From Eleginops maclovinus (lineage: Eukaryota; Chordata; Actinopteri; Perciformes; Eleginopidae): DNA of 64,000 nt. The number at the start of each line of letters is the position of its first letter. Position 1 is the stretch's first letter. The stretch lies in assembly GCF_036324505.1 (NCBI RefSeq), contig NC_086350.1, positions 20,827,032 to 20,891,031 of the forward strand, in the 5' to 3' direction. A program made the position numbers and the translations under genes. Below, piece after piece: positions 34,701-50,265 of the stretch. The notes under the pieces are model-generated. The model saw only the letters and a list, made by a program, of their open reading frames with translations, was not told where the DNA came from and did no database searches.

Positions 34701-36404
34701 TCTTCATTTACCCGGAAAAAGTTGAAACAACACACTAAACTATTTACTGGCAATGCCCTGCTTCACATTCAGACAATCCCACACTCCTTGGAGCTGTGCT
34801 GTCTTCTGCTTTTGGGGTGAGTATCTTAATCAAAGGGCATTGACAGAAGTTGGCCTTTGTCAACCACTTCCCCAAACCACATTTCTGTGATTTTTTTTTC
34901 TAACTTTTGTCCATTTGTTTTGGCACTATGACCCTGCTATCCATCTTTTTGGGGGAAACTGTTTGCTTGCAACATTGGCAATCAAGGCATTTTGAAAATG
35001 TTAAAAATTGATTTCATGGCACAAGAACAGTTTGAGACAGCCTGTGATCTCCCCACTCTGCCCCCGTAGTCAGTAACTCTCCCAAGGGAAGATTAAGAAT
35101 GGAAACCCAGACTATTCAGTGCTCTAGGAGGAGAGCATATACCTGAGTTTAATTAATGTCCCCTTTAAACGCTACTCTGTCTGGTATTGGGATGTGCTGC
35201 CCTATGACAAATTATGTGTTGCGGGGATGTTGGTGGTTGAAGATGGCAGACTAGGGGAGTGAAGAGAACGAACAGAGCCTCGATTGATGCTCCAGGCCTG
35301 AAACTCGCAACTTGACGCAGGGTATTTTTCTGTGTGTGTTTGTGTATTTTCCAGTGTATGAGCTCCTGTGTGGCCTTCTTTGATATGTTTGTGCTAGTCT
35401 TCGAAGAGACAAAGACACTTATTTCCAATGAGTTCATCTTTAATCAGCCAAATTACACGCATTTTGACATATGGGCCAACAATGGTACCCAGTGCAAAGC
35501 TGAAAAAAATATCCAGATTATTCTCATCCTGTCCCGAAACATATCACCTAGTAACGCACATTTTGCATCAGATAGATACAAATTCAAATCCATTGTCATT
35601 TATTTGTTTGAGTTGGATGTTAAGTGGCACCTTGAAGTCAGATGTGTCCTTGTTGGTGATCACTCTATCTACAGTTGCATAAATCCAGCCGTATGTGGAT
35701 ATACAACTGAAAGGGCTATAGATATCAAGAATCTGAGAAGAGGCCTACGTGAATTTGAGATTCAGAATATAGCAGACCAGTTTGGCTTAAATAACAACAT
35801 TACACCATTTTTTAATGCCCCATTTTACTCGTCAATTAAGTGAAATGGGAAAGCGTAAAAGTCCTGTCGTCTGTCCACATACAGTAGTCTCTTTTGACTT
35901 CTATTCCATAGATAGGGTTATTTTAAGTTAGGGTATGTTACAACATCAGGGTGTGGATGGTTGGTGAATGGAATAAGGTCCCAGGTCGTGGTGTACCTGG
36001 CTGAACTGTATGGTGGCAAGAACCACGTAAAGTAGAGAATAAGAATTTCACCATGTCCGATTTGAGAAAACAATACTTGCTTGAAATTGTTCGTATGGCA
36101 TTTATATCACAACTATCCAGAGCACTGTCTACAACTCGGCATGTTTTGTGATGAGGCTACAAGCTAAAGCTAAAGCTACAATCACATGATACGGGGTAAA
36201 ATGGCGCTATGGTTGAAATTATTTCAGCTTTGACCTAATTTACCGCTTAACTTTCGGCGTGCAACCAATCAGATTACAGCGGTATGTAAAGAGCAAGCAA
36301 AGACCCTTAGTTTTGATTTTGAAAAAATATTAGTTTTTGGTCTTTTAATACAGTGTTTTATCATAGGAGGCATTTCTTTTTGTTCCATGTGATGAAATAC
36401 AGTT
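31756..36404. other. Non-coding stretch with scattered GC-richer blocks
   Basis: Frames of 119 codons (minus, 32054-32413) and 169 codons (plus, 35334-35843) are open but show no domain I recognise and no supporting splice sites. GC-richer blocks at about 32880-33260 and 34240-34470 are repeat-poor and may be conserved non-coding sequence. Confidence 0.4.
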
Positions 36405-36502
36405 TATTTACTGTATTGTGATTTATATCGTTACTGTAATATGGAGCATTCACACAATTACGCGATATGGCCCCTGATTTGGGTCCATATCGCCCACCCT
36501 AC
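36405..36502 (-). repeat. Fish hAT-like repeat end (GGGCGATATGGACC terminus)
   Basis: Ends TGGGTCCATATCGCCCACCCTAC, the reverse complement of the familiar fish terminus GTAGGG(C)TGGGCGATATGG. The preceding ATTTATATCGTTACTG is consistent with the subterminal region of that family. The opposite terminus was not found. Confidence 0.5.
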
Positions 36503-38123
36503 AAGCATTACAGCATGAGAACAAGTGTTGTCTACTGTTGTTCACGTATGTCACAGAGGGAGAGCCGCCAACTTGGCTCATGTGAATGTTGCGGTTGTTT
36601 ATTCAGATACTCTGATAACACACATTAGGCTTTCACTGAGGCTAACTGCCATGTAAGAGTTAGTAGCAAGGTCAATGGCAAATATTTCTTTCTCTGTGTG
36701 TGTCTGAGAGTGTGCAAGAGTATGTGTGTGGTCTCAGCGCAACATTGAGTCTCACCTCAATTTAAAAGGTGCAACGAAACTCACCTTTAAAACGATGGAC
36801 AGAGAATGAAGAACGATAAAAAAAGGTCTCGCTGTAGGTGTGCTTCGAGTGTGCCAGTTCACCAGTTCGGTGGTCTTCCTCCGAAGTTTGTTAATTAGTG
36901 CAGATCGTAGACTACAGTTCCACTGCCAGCACTGATGAAAAGAGGAAAGGATGAGAGAGAGAGGGAAAACTGTAAAGCTGCCAAGATGGAGGAATTTGTG
37001 ATAGGCTGAGAGTGGTTCCAAATGCTGGAGCTAAGCATGGAGACTCCTTGAGATCCTGCTTCCTGACCCATGAGCTGTGAGTCAAACAGCAACTGTAGGC
37101 AAGAGAAGCAGATGCAGTGTTGAGACTAGAGAAAGGGAAGAAATTCAACCATATACTTTTGATTTCTTTACTAACAATAACCCCCGCTCATTCTCAAAAT
37201 CCATAGGCACATCCCGTGGATACACACTCCATCACTCTATTTCAGTATAGAAAGAGCAGTGTGTACATCTTACAGCGGAGTAAACATCTGAAGGTGTTAC
37301 AGGAGGGTTTAATAAAGTGAAACAGGGATTCTGGGCGCACATGTATCTCAGTTTCACGCAATTTAACACATCGACCCTTTATCGCTTCCAGGCTTAACCT
37401 GAGGAAATGAATGTTTACTTGTGATTTGATAGAGCCTTTTTGTGTTGTTTAACAAAATCTTGTAGGATAACACTAAAACGGCCTTAGATCCCTTTCAGGT
37501 TTTTGCTCAATACCTTGTCAGGTGTTATTTTGCACTTGTGCTACATGCTGTGTGAATGCTCTAGGTTCAGTCAGTTCAATGTGTCTCCATTCAAAGCATT
37601 CACACATGGCGAGATGTGTAGTTATTTTTTCAGCAACACAAAAACGTAACCAACATCCGAGATGGGCCAATCTAGACCTGTCACCTTGTGAAACAGTAAC
37701 TCCTTCAAACAGAATAGAATAAAACAGGCATGTGGATTACATAGGACGTGCAAGGCGTTACAACAGTGTTCTTTGGGATCACGCGTGTAAAGACATGCTG
37801 ATGTGTTTATACAGTAAACAAAAGGGCATTATCCAAATGTATTAGAATGTCACTTCAATTATTCACCCTACCACACACACACACATACACAAACCCACAC
37901 CACCACACCTTGTTGAGCCCAGTGCAGATCCTGGGAGTGGTGGATTTGAGAGGTTGGATGTAAAACAGCACAATGTCATCCCAGTTGCAACCACCCTCAG
38001 CGGCCACACTGTGGTGCCTTGTGTGCAGCGGACAGAGGAGCTGCACACAAGAATAATGTGAGGGAGGCTTCAGTGTAAATCATGTAACCAATACTATATA
38101 TCATACATAGATAAAGCTGCAAA
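36503..38123. other. Non-coding stretch
   Basis: Nothing recognised beyond a short CA-rich patch near 37872-37895. Confidence 0.45.
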
Positions 38124-38158
38124 AAATATATATATATATTTATATATATATATATATT
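38124..38158. repeat. (TA)n microsatellite
   Basis: AT-only tract ATATATATATATTTATATATATATATATAT. Confidence 0.95.
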
Positions 38159-38177
38159 TGTAATGGTGTCTTCACAG

Positions 38178-38786
38178 GTCTCACTAAAACATTTATCAGA
38201 AAGCTGCAGCTGATTCAGAACGCTGCAGGCTCGATTCCTCACTAACACGAAGAGAGTGGATCATCACATTACTCCAGTTCTGAGGTCTTAACACTGGCTT
38301 CCTGTCTGTCAAAGAATTGATTTCAAAGTTCTGCTGCTGGTTTATAAAGCATTGAATGGTTTAGTCCCAAAATACATTTGTGATCTCCTGCTACATTATG
38401 AACCATCCAGAACTCTCAGGTCTTCTGGGGCGGGTCAGCTTTCTGTCCCCAGACTTAGAACTAAACAAGGAGAAGCAGCGTTCAGTCATTATGCTCCAAA
38501 TATCTGGAACAAACTCCCAGAACCCTGCAGGTCCGCTGCTACTCTTACTACTTTTAAATCCAGGCTGAAAACATTTATTTTCGCCGCTGCTTTTAATTGA
38601 ACTGTTCTTATCTAACATTGCACTGTAACCTTTATTCAAGTATTTTATACCGGTTATGATGAGTTTATTATTTTTGCTTTTAATGACTGTTTTAATGCCA
38701 TTTTATAATGTGTTCTGCTGCACTATGTCGTAATGCTCTTATGTATGTTATTTGTGTTGAAAGGTGCTATATAAATCATGAGATTG
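38178..38786 (+). pseudogene. LINE (jockey/Rex1-type) reverse transcriptase C-terminus and 3' end
   Basis: Translation gives KLQLIQNAAG, then after a frame change TNTKRVDHHITPVLRS, a TAA stop where Leu is expected, HWLPV, RIDFKVLLLVYKALNG, and an open stretch through YICDLLLHYEPSRTLRSSG and GEAAFSHYAPNIWNKLPE to TFKSRLKTFIF with a TGA stop near 38600. This is the conserved C-terminal tail of jockey-like LINE polymerases. The 3' untranslated part ends in GTTGAAAGGTGCTATATAAAT, the typical terminus of this class. One frameshift and one internal stop make it non-functional. The 5' part of the element is missing, as expected for target-primed insertion with 5' truncation. Confidence 0.88.
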
Positions 38787-39118
38787 AACAAAATTAATCA
38801 TTAAATAATTTCAATATAAAAAAATTAACTTTTTTTTATCAAATTCCATTGGACCAAAAGTTTGCTTGTTTTGTTAAGCTTTGTCAGAACCCAAAAGTTG
38901 CTAATTTTTAAAAAGTATAAAATAAATACAGAAAATTGCCAACATATGTAAAATTTAAACCGTGTTTATTTTTGTCATTCTTTTCTTAATTTCTTTAACA
39001 TTTTATCAATATTCAAGCAATATGTATAGCCAATTAACTCATCTGTTAATCAACTGTTTCCACAGTTTAAAGTCTATTAAATAAAGTTTTCCAAAGTCTG
39101 TGAAACTGCAGTGATTAC
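38787..39118. other. Non-coding AT-rich stretch
   Basis: Nothing firmly recognised. Confidence 0.45.
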
Positions 39119-39345
39119 ATGTTAGCTGAGTTTATTTCTAAGAACCCTGTAATAATTTCCCATCTCCCGCTCATTTGGTCCCCCTCTGGCCTGCCTCCTA
39201 ACATCTGCTCCCAGCCCGCCACCTGTCTGCTGTCAGATGCAATATTAATGTTCGCCATACACTTGTTAATTATTTCCCCTGAATGTAGTCATGTCAAGCC
39301 GAATATGCATAACAGGATTGTAAAGAACCATTTTATTAGAGGTGA
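39119..39345. promoter_or_regulatory. Candidate conserved non-coding element
   Basis: A repeat-free block containing GATGCAATATTAATGTTCGC, CACTTGTTAATTATTTCCCC and GAATATGCATAACAGG (octamer-like ATATGCATAA). It is open on the plus strand for about 100 codons but low in coding character. Enhancer-like by texture; untested. Confidence 0.3.
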
Positions 39346-39346
39346 T

Positions 39347-39385
39347 CACTCTCTTTCTCCCTCCTCTTTCTCCCTCCCTCTCTGT
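39347..39385 (+). repeat. Polypyrimidine (CT-rich) tract
   Basis: About 39 nearly pure pyrimidines (CTCTCTTTCTCCCTCCTCTT and onwards) just ahead of the TG microsatellite. Confidence 0.9.
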
Positions 39386-39430
39386 GTCCAAATGCCGTTT
39401 CTCAGGTCTTTCACTCTGCTGAAGTAGTAT

Positions 39431-39586
<156 letters not shown>

Positions 39587-39659
39587 TGTGTGTCTGAGCT
39601 CAGCGTGCCTTTATACACCAACTGGAGCTTGTTTCCCAGGAGACACACAACTGCGTGTG

Positions 39660-39800
39660 CTGGGAGGGTGGCAGAGGGATGGTCAGGAGGGGATGGGGTT
39701 GATGGAGGGGTGGCATGTCCAACCGGGGTGGGGGGGTGGGGGGTGAAGTAATGAGAGGTGTTTGTGGGAGGGGGAGCTGCAGGGTGTAGGGGGGGTGGCA
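39660..39800 (+). other. G-rich strand-biased region with quadruplex-capable runs
   Basis: The plus strand is strongly G-biased. It includes GGGGTGGGGGGGTGGGGGG at 39725-39743 and GGGAGGGGG and GGGGGGGTGG within the next 60 bases. Four or more G runs with 1-nt loops satisfy the usual G-quadruplex pattern. Confidence 0.8.
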
Positions 39801-40256
39801 GCAAAGCGAGGCGAGGCCAGGCGGGTGGCATGGCGGTGGGGCCTCCTTGTGTCCTGGGTCCCTCCTTGTCCCTCCTGGTCGCTTTTTTCGCGGACAGCAT
39901 CTGCAGCCTGCTTTACATGCAAAACACACCCTGCGGAGAGGGCGTCTACACATGGGGCTGAGGGGGCCAGAAGAAAAGCATTCCTGAGGCTGTGCTGGGA
40001 GAAGAGGGAGGTGGGTCTCCTCAGCAGCCTCTCTCCACCAGCGTCTCCCCGATGAAGCCATGGGGGGATGCAGTAATGAGGGATGAGCGGATAAATTCAT
40101 GGCAGATTATTTTCCGCTTTCGATGTGTCTCCATCTCATTTCCATGCACAGTTAACGCTATTGTTTTTCCCTCTTCATTTACACAAGACCTAACTCTGTC
40201 TTCACCAGCGTACCTCTTTTAAAATCTCACTCTAGAAATGTGTCTCTCTCTCACAA
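39801..40256. other. GC-richer non-coding stretch
   Basis: No exon recognised, although frames are open on both strands. The part from about 40080 (ATAAATTCATGGCAGATTAT) is enhancer-like in texture. Confidence 0.35.
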
Positions 40257-40294
40257 TTTTAAATACTAAAGAGGCAGAAATCACTCTCTTTTTT
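40257..40294 (+). repeat. Left copy of direct repeat flanking the foldback element
   Basis: A 38-bp segment centred on GAGGCAGAAATCAC, matching 41220-41257 at 31 of 38 positions in the same orientation. Confidence 0.8.
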
Positions 40295-40297
40295 CCA

Positions 40298-41198
40298 GTG
40301 GTGTAAAGTAACTAAGTCCTTTTACTCAAGTACTGTACTGAAGTACAATTTTGAGACACTTGTACTTTACTTAAGTATTTCCATTTCTAGCTTCATTTAC
40401 TCCCCAACCCACTATAAATTCAGAAGTAAATCGTGTGCTTTTTACTCCACTGTATTTATTTATGTACTTTCAGTTACTTTTGCAGATTTAAATTAATAAT
40501 TTGAAATGTAAATAACTCTTAAATAACAATTTAGTTACACCTGGAGTAATTTCAAGCTACCCTGCAGTATACAAAGTCATTCAAACTAGCTGTACCTTTA
40601 CCAGCATTGATAACACTTTAATGATCAATAATGCAAAAACATATAATTTATTATTCTGAAACGGACCAATCTGCGGAATGAGTACTGTTACTTTTGCTAC
40701 TTTAAGAATGTTCTGATTCTAATGCTGTTTAACTTTTACGTGAGTAACGTTTTGAAAGCAGGATTTTTACTGTGACCGTGTATTCCTACACTCTGTTACT
40801 TCTACTTTTCTACTTAAGTAAAAGTAGTCATTGTGCAGATTGGTCCCTCTCAGAATAATATATGATATATTTTGATTATAATTATTGATGCATTACAGTG
40901 TCAAAGCTGGTAAAGGTGCAGCTATTTTGAATGACTTTGTATACTGCAGGGCAGCTTGTGAATTTACTCCAGGTGTAACTAAAGTCTGATTTAAGTGGTG
41001 GTTATATTTCACATCATTAATCCAAATCTGCTAAGTAACTAAAGGTAATAATTAAATGGAGCGGGGTAAAAATACACTATGTATCTCTGAACTGTAGTGG
41101 AGTAGAAGTACAAAGTAGCAAAAAATTGAAGTGAAGTACAAGTCCCTAAAAATGTTGCGTACAGTACTTGAGTAAATGTACTTAGTTACTTTACATTT
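40298..41198. mobile_element. Foldback/palindromic AGTAC-rich element, about 0.9 kb
   Basis: The left arm begins TGTAAAGTAACTAAG (40302-40316) and the right arm ends in its exact complement CTTAGTTACTTTACA (41181-41195). Internal blocks also pair: GTTACACCTGGAGTAA with TTTACTCCAGGTGTAAC, CTGCAGTATACAAAGTCATT with AATGACTTTGTATACTGCAG, and GGACCAATCTGC with GCAGATTGGTCC, leaving a loop of about 160 bp. It is the familiar fish repeat rich in ACTTAAGTA/AGTACTTGAGTA motifs. No coding capacity. It is presumably a non-autonomous element able to fold into a long hairpin. Confidence 0.88.
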
Positions 41199-41219
41199 AT
41201 TTTTCTGAATGTGTGTTAT

Positions 41220-41257
41220 CTTAAAATACTGAAAAGGCAGAAATCACCCACTTTCTT
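41220..41257 (+). repeat. Right copy of direct repeat flanking the foldback element
   Basis: Matches 40257-40294; core AAGGCAGAAATCAC. Looser similarity (AATGTGT...) extends some 20 bases to the left in both copies. Confidence 0.8.
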
Positions 41258-41265
41258 ACCCAATT

Positions 41266-41360
41266 ATTTTTTTTTTTTGTTCTTGTCTTTTTTTTGCATG
41301 CTTTTTAAGCTATCTTTGGCTCTGCATTTCCCCTCTGTGGGACGAATAAAGGTATTCTGA
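41266..41360 (+). repeat. SINE 3' tail
   Basis: TCTGCATTTCCCCTCTGTGG then GACGAATAAAGGTATTCTGA, equivalent to the tail of the 661-896 SINE class. A T-rich tract precedes it. The head is missing. Confidence 0.6.
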
Positions 41361-41611
41361 TTTTCTTGACCACCAAAAGGGGAAAGTTCACTTCTGTCCC
41401 CCCCGTGCTGGCAGCATGGTGTCCCATTGTTAATAAAGGAAAAAACATTATTAGAAAACGAAGGCCTAATATTATAATAATGTATTTTACTCCACGGCTT
41501 TCTCTTTTTCCTTTTTCCTTCCATTATGCGTGGTGTTAAGCCACTGCGCTGCCCGAACAATGTGTCCAACACTAACCAGATGTCACGGCATGTGAGTCAT
41601 CTCATGCAGAG

Positions 41612-45824
<4,213 letters not shown>

Positions 45825-45826
45825 TA

Positions 45827-46002
45827 CAGCCCTGGAAGAAATTAAAATACCACTTCAGCATTATCCTTTTTCTCTTGTTTTTTTATTTATAGGTATGTCT
45901 TTGAGTTCAATTCATTTTTGAAATGTTTTCTCTTTGATGAATTTCAACAGAAACTGGAATGGGTGACAATTTGGAGTGGTCTCTTAAATTTTTCGGGAGC
46001 TG
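45827..46002 (+). mobile_element. TA-flanked MITE, complete copy (family of three)
   Basis: Begins CAGCCCTGGAAGAAATTAAAATACCACT and ends AGTGGTCTCTTAAATTTTTCGGGAGCTG, an imperfect terminal inverted repeat of about 28 bp, with TA on both outer sides (45825-45826 and 46003-46004). 176 bp, no coding capacity. TA duplication and length fit a Tc1/mariner-type miniature element; the parental transposase is not in the window. Confidence 0.8.
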
Positions 46003-46004
46003 TA

Positions 46005-47285
46005 TGTTCACGCTTGCTGGGTTAGGGTTAGCTGCAGAATTAAGCTTCATTATAACGTCATACCTTCCTTGAACCCTATATGATCCCCCTTTCCATCTTT
46101 CTGTGTGCTACGCGTCTACAGCTCAGGACTTTCTCCTGTTTACAGTTGTCCAAAATAGTTTGTCTCTTTTTATCATTCCCCCCCTTTTAAGTCACACTTC
46201 TTTGACACCAAAGACGAGATGGAAGCCACAAGTGTTCTCTCCCTGTAATTTTCCATGTCTCCTGAAGCACGGAGCATGAGCAGATGGGGATGCAGCTATA
46301 TGTCCACACATGTGTGCACGTAATTGTGTGTGTGTGTGTTGCAAAATAAATCCTTACTTCTCGATTTCCTCAGTTCCTTTGTCGGTGATGCACCATACAT
46401 GTCATTGTGCAACCGTTTCTCATTGAAATCGCCTGAAATGAACTTCACTCAGAGCAATTCCTCAACTTCACCCAGCCACACGCTTCCCCCCTTCTGTCCC
46501 CCACCAATTGCATCGTGGTCGGGGGGGGTGACCCTGTGACAGAAACATTCCCTGACCCCCTTCTATCCAGCCTCCGTCACACACACGCCACCCCCCAGCC
46601 AGACATCCCCTGTCTTGTCCCAGCTAGCTATAGCGGCTGCAGAGCGAGGGAACAGGAGGCCCCACCACTGGGCCAGCTGTTCCAGACCCACTCGCCGCCC
46701 TGGGCCCCACATTCCCTCATTCAAGGGAGCTTTGTAGTTCTGACATCTTGGAACAGTTGAGCAGCTCAGCTTCTAATGCTGCTGTAATGGTGAGAGAGGT
46801 AAGGAGGGAGGGGAGGAAAAAAGAATGAGACAGGCTTTATGTGTGCTTGCTTGTTACGCTCAATCTCTCCACTCCTCCCTCCCTCTATCCCTTCAGCCCC
46901 CTCATCTTGAATCCCTTTACTGTACTGCACTAGGCCTGGGTGTTTTGGTTGCATCCAATCTAGACTCCCCTTTTTTTTACAGACTCGACTACACTGCAGT
47001 TTAATTTTAACTTTCCATGCTGTATACTCTAACGACCCCGCAGTCTACCCAGCAACAGTGTGCTGTACTGTGTCTCTACCAGACATGCACTGTATTTGTA
47101 TGAGTCTCCTGGTTAGATCATACTTGACTGCACTGCGCTGTACTCTACTTTGCCATGTAGTACGTGTCTTTGCTGGGGGTGGCACCCTGACCATGTTTAG
47201 TAGCTGTTTAGTGAAATCAGCTGTTGGGACGTTACGCTGTAAAAACAGTATATAACAAAGTATATTTCTCTTAATATCTAGTCAG
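46005..47285. other. Non-coding stretch
   Basis: Includes two TTAGGG units at about 46020-46032 and GC-richer sequence at 46550-46740 without recognised exons. Confidence 0.4.
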
Positions 47286-47922
47286 TATAGAGTGGTGCAG
47301 GGATGACGTATTTTTGTAGGCAGACCTGGAAGTAAGCTGTGCATGGGTTCCCTCGACAAAAAAGGAATGCGATTTCTCCAGAGGATTTCGAAATATTGTA
47401 AAAAAATAAGATATATTTAAAACAAACCTGTTTGATAAATGCACGTTTTGTTCAGGTGGACAATCTCCACATGTCTACCTTTTATGTTTTCCGAATCATA
47501 AATCTAATCGCCGAAGCAACATGCTAACAAAATGCCATAAACAAACTACAGACAAGTACAGCAGATATCGTTTTACAAAGATGAGCTAACAACTTAGCGG
47601 GAGTGTTTACGTGTTCGGTGTAATGACGTACAACATCCTCGACAACTTCTGTATTCCTATTGAGCCACTTGTTAACAACCATCGTTTTTCAGACACGTAA
47701 ACTCTTCAAAAATCACCAGTGGGGGGGTCACTGCTGATGTATTAAATGTCGTAAAATAAAACGTGACCCATCTCCTAAATGTGCGTCAACGACAGACCTT
47801 CTTTCGAGCTATTTTCCAAAATCCTATGGAGAAATCCCATTGGCTCTGACACGAGGGAACCGGAAGTGGTAAAATGCTAACTCACTTTCGGGTTTTAGGA
47901 CTCGTTCCTGCACCACTCTATA
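47286..47922. mobile_element. Non-autonomous DNA transposon with 16-bp terminal match
   Basis: TATAGAGTGGTGCAGG at 47286-47301 is the exact reverse complement of CCTGCACCACTCTATA at 47907-47922. Inner inverted blocks (GGTTCCCTCG on the left, CGAGGGAACC on the right) extend the symmetry. The outermost TATA may be the target duplication. The interior (AAAGATGAGCTAACAACTTA, CGTGACCCATCTCC) resembles a multi-copy fish element but encodes nothing. Superfamily not assigned. Confidence 0.82.
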
Positions 47923-50079
47923 TGCCTTTATACTTCATATAAGACAAAATAACCTAAGAGGTAACAATGCATTGGGATATAGGGTCTTGTTTTTAGATGT
48001 ATCTCCGATAAAACAAGTATTCTTAGACATTTTTATTGGGAAATCACCAACTAACATTAGAAAACCGAAAGCCTTTGAGCATTTCTGGCTCATTTTGTGA
48101 CACAACATTTCCTGATCCTGGTTCAAAATATGTCTCTCCAGCTAATAAGATAATCTAATTTATCTAAATATCCCATATTATGTCAAGAAATCTCACCAAG
48201 CAAATGTTCACTTGTTGTATTGGCAGTTTCTTTACTTATTATTTTTCACACCTTGTTTTTAATATTCTTTTACCTGGTTTTGGAGTAGCATTTTTTCCAG
48301 GGTAGCTATAGGATGAACTGTAACTGTGACTCCCCTCTGCTCTCTTCTTTGCTACACTGTAACTTTCTCAGTCTATCTGCCAGATTTAGGGAAAGAAGGG
48401 CACAGCAATTATTTTTTAAATAGGAAACTATGGGTAGAAAAAAACTTTTACGGGGTGTAATCTTCTGAAGTTAAATAAACCGCTTAAGAGTCTGGGATCA
48501 ATAAGGACCCTCATTTTTTAAGCCTTACGATTTGCTTTAAATTCAGTCTCAACACTGAGTGCCAATGCCTAAAAGCAGTTAAGAAAAGCGTGCGCTCATC
48601 TTTGTTTTGGCAGACGACGTTTTTCACCTGCCAGCAGTGTGCCGCTGTTGTTTGCACTCAAATGCTTTCTGTGTGTTTATTTGAAATGCCTTTTTATGCC
48701 CAGAGCTATCTCTGTCACACATTATAATATGGATGATTGGCATAGTTCCCATGTGCCCTGAGTTGGAGCTTGGTAGTTGAACTCCAGGACTTTTGCCAGC
48801 CTTGCACTTTACATGGCCTCATTTCTCCACAATGACATGCCATTCAGGAAAGGCCAGTTTTATGGGGGTAATCAAGAAGGTTTATCTGAGGTTATGGAAT
48901 TGTAGATCTCAAGTCCAGACTAATTGCTCTCTCCACTCCCTTGTCACAGTGGAAGGGCTATTTGCTCAGGCCACTTATCCACTGCAATCAGTTCAAGTCA
49001 CTTTTGCTCCACAGAAAACTTCATGGGAAACTCGGTCTGTTCAGGTGCCAAGAGAGGTTTCAACATCCCACCCCAAAACAGTGCGCTTTGTGTGTGTTTT
49101 GTGGATCTATGCATGAGTACATATCTTTTCCTGTCTTTCATGCGGTAAAGACGTGTGCTGATAATAATGGGGCCGCTCACAATTTAAAAAAAATCTCCAT
49201 TTGAAACAAACAAACTGGGCTTATAGCTTGCAGGAACCCCCTGGTCAATGACATGCAGACCTTACATTCTTCAGAGTACAACTCCCTCAATAGTCTCACT
49301 GACGGAGCTTTCCTACGCAGATGATGCATATTTTTCCCTCTCATTCCACTGTCCTGCAGATGCATCACACACATACAAAGGATATCTTCTTGTTTGAATT
49401 TCGTAAGCAGCAGAAAAAAGAGCGCCTGTGTATCAGAGAAACAGACGTGCAATTAGAAAGAAGGGCAGAGAGTGAAAGATGTTGTGTTGCAGTACCTTCT
49501 GCTGACCTTAAGATGGAACTGCTGCATTCATTTTAATTCACACACTATGATAAGAACACTAGACTAAACGTAAGGCAAGCAGTGTGATGACAAAAAGCCC
49601 ATATGATTTGATATGGGCAGGAGGAATGAAAAAAGGGAAGACCCCCAAGGCATGAACAATGTGATGAGGCTGTGTAGTATAGAAGTTGTCATATTATAGC
49701 AACAACGGATTTATAAGACAGTTACAGCACAGTTCCACCATGACGTGCCGAGGGGCTGCTTGGAAGTCACATGTGTAGAAAAGGCTCACAGTGACAGTTT
49801 TAAAGATACCAACTTAATTGAATACAGAACAAATGATCAAAACAGTTTGAGGATGAGAGAATTGGCTCTGGTAAATCTGGAGATGGATCATATTTGTAGT
49901 CATGATACCGACTCAAATCTGTTTCCATCTATAAGGAGCAATATTAACCAAGATCCGCACCTCAAATATCTTTGGAGAGCTTTTTTTTTTATGCTTTCAG
50001 AAGATGTGATGTGAAAAATGTGCACCAATTTTACACATAAAGGTAATTCCACTTAACGAAAGGTATAATGAGCTACAAC
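47923..50079. other. Non-coding stretch
   Basis: A 107-codon plus-strand frame (48793-49116) and an 89-codon one (49745-50014) are open but have no recognised domain or splice context. Confidence 0.4.
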
Positions 50080-50265
50080 TGCAACTAACACATATTTGCA
50101 TTATAGATTAATATGCCAGTTAACTTTCCCAATCAATTAAAACCTTTTAAAAGCAGCAAAAATCTCCATATTCAAGAGGCTAAAAGCAGCCTGTTCTGAC
50201 ATTTTTGAAGGAAAGTGTACTTTTTTTTATCAAAATAGTTTTCAATTATTTATGATGATCTGATA
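50080..50265 (+). repeat. TAACGATTA-type dispersed repeat, copy 1
   Basis: Contains TGCAACTAACACATATTTGC, ATAGATTAATATGCCAGTTA, TTCAAGAGGCTAAAAGCAGC and TCAAAATAGTTTTCAATTAT in the order of a very common fish repeat whose consensus opens with CAACTAACGATTATTTTC. Diverged but colinear. Confidence 0.6.

Noticed and set aside
35334..35843. 169-codon plus-strand open frame, the longest non-repeat frame downstream of 2.7 kb that is not a microsatellite artefact
   Set aside because: I recognise no family or motif, and frames of this length can occur by chance in 64 kb. A protein search with conserved hits would revive it.
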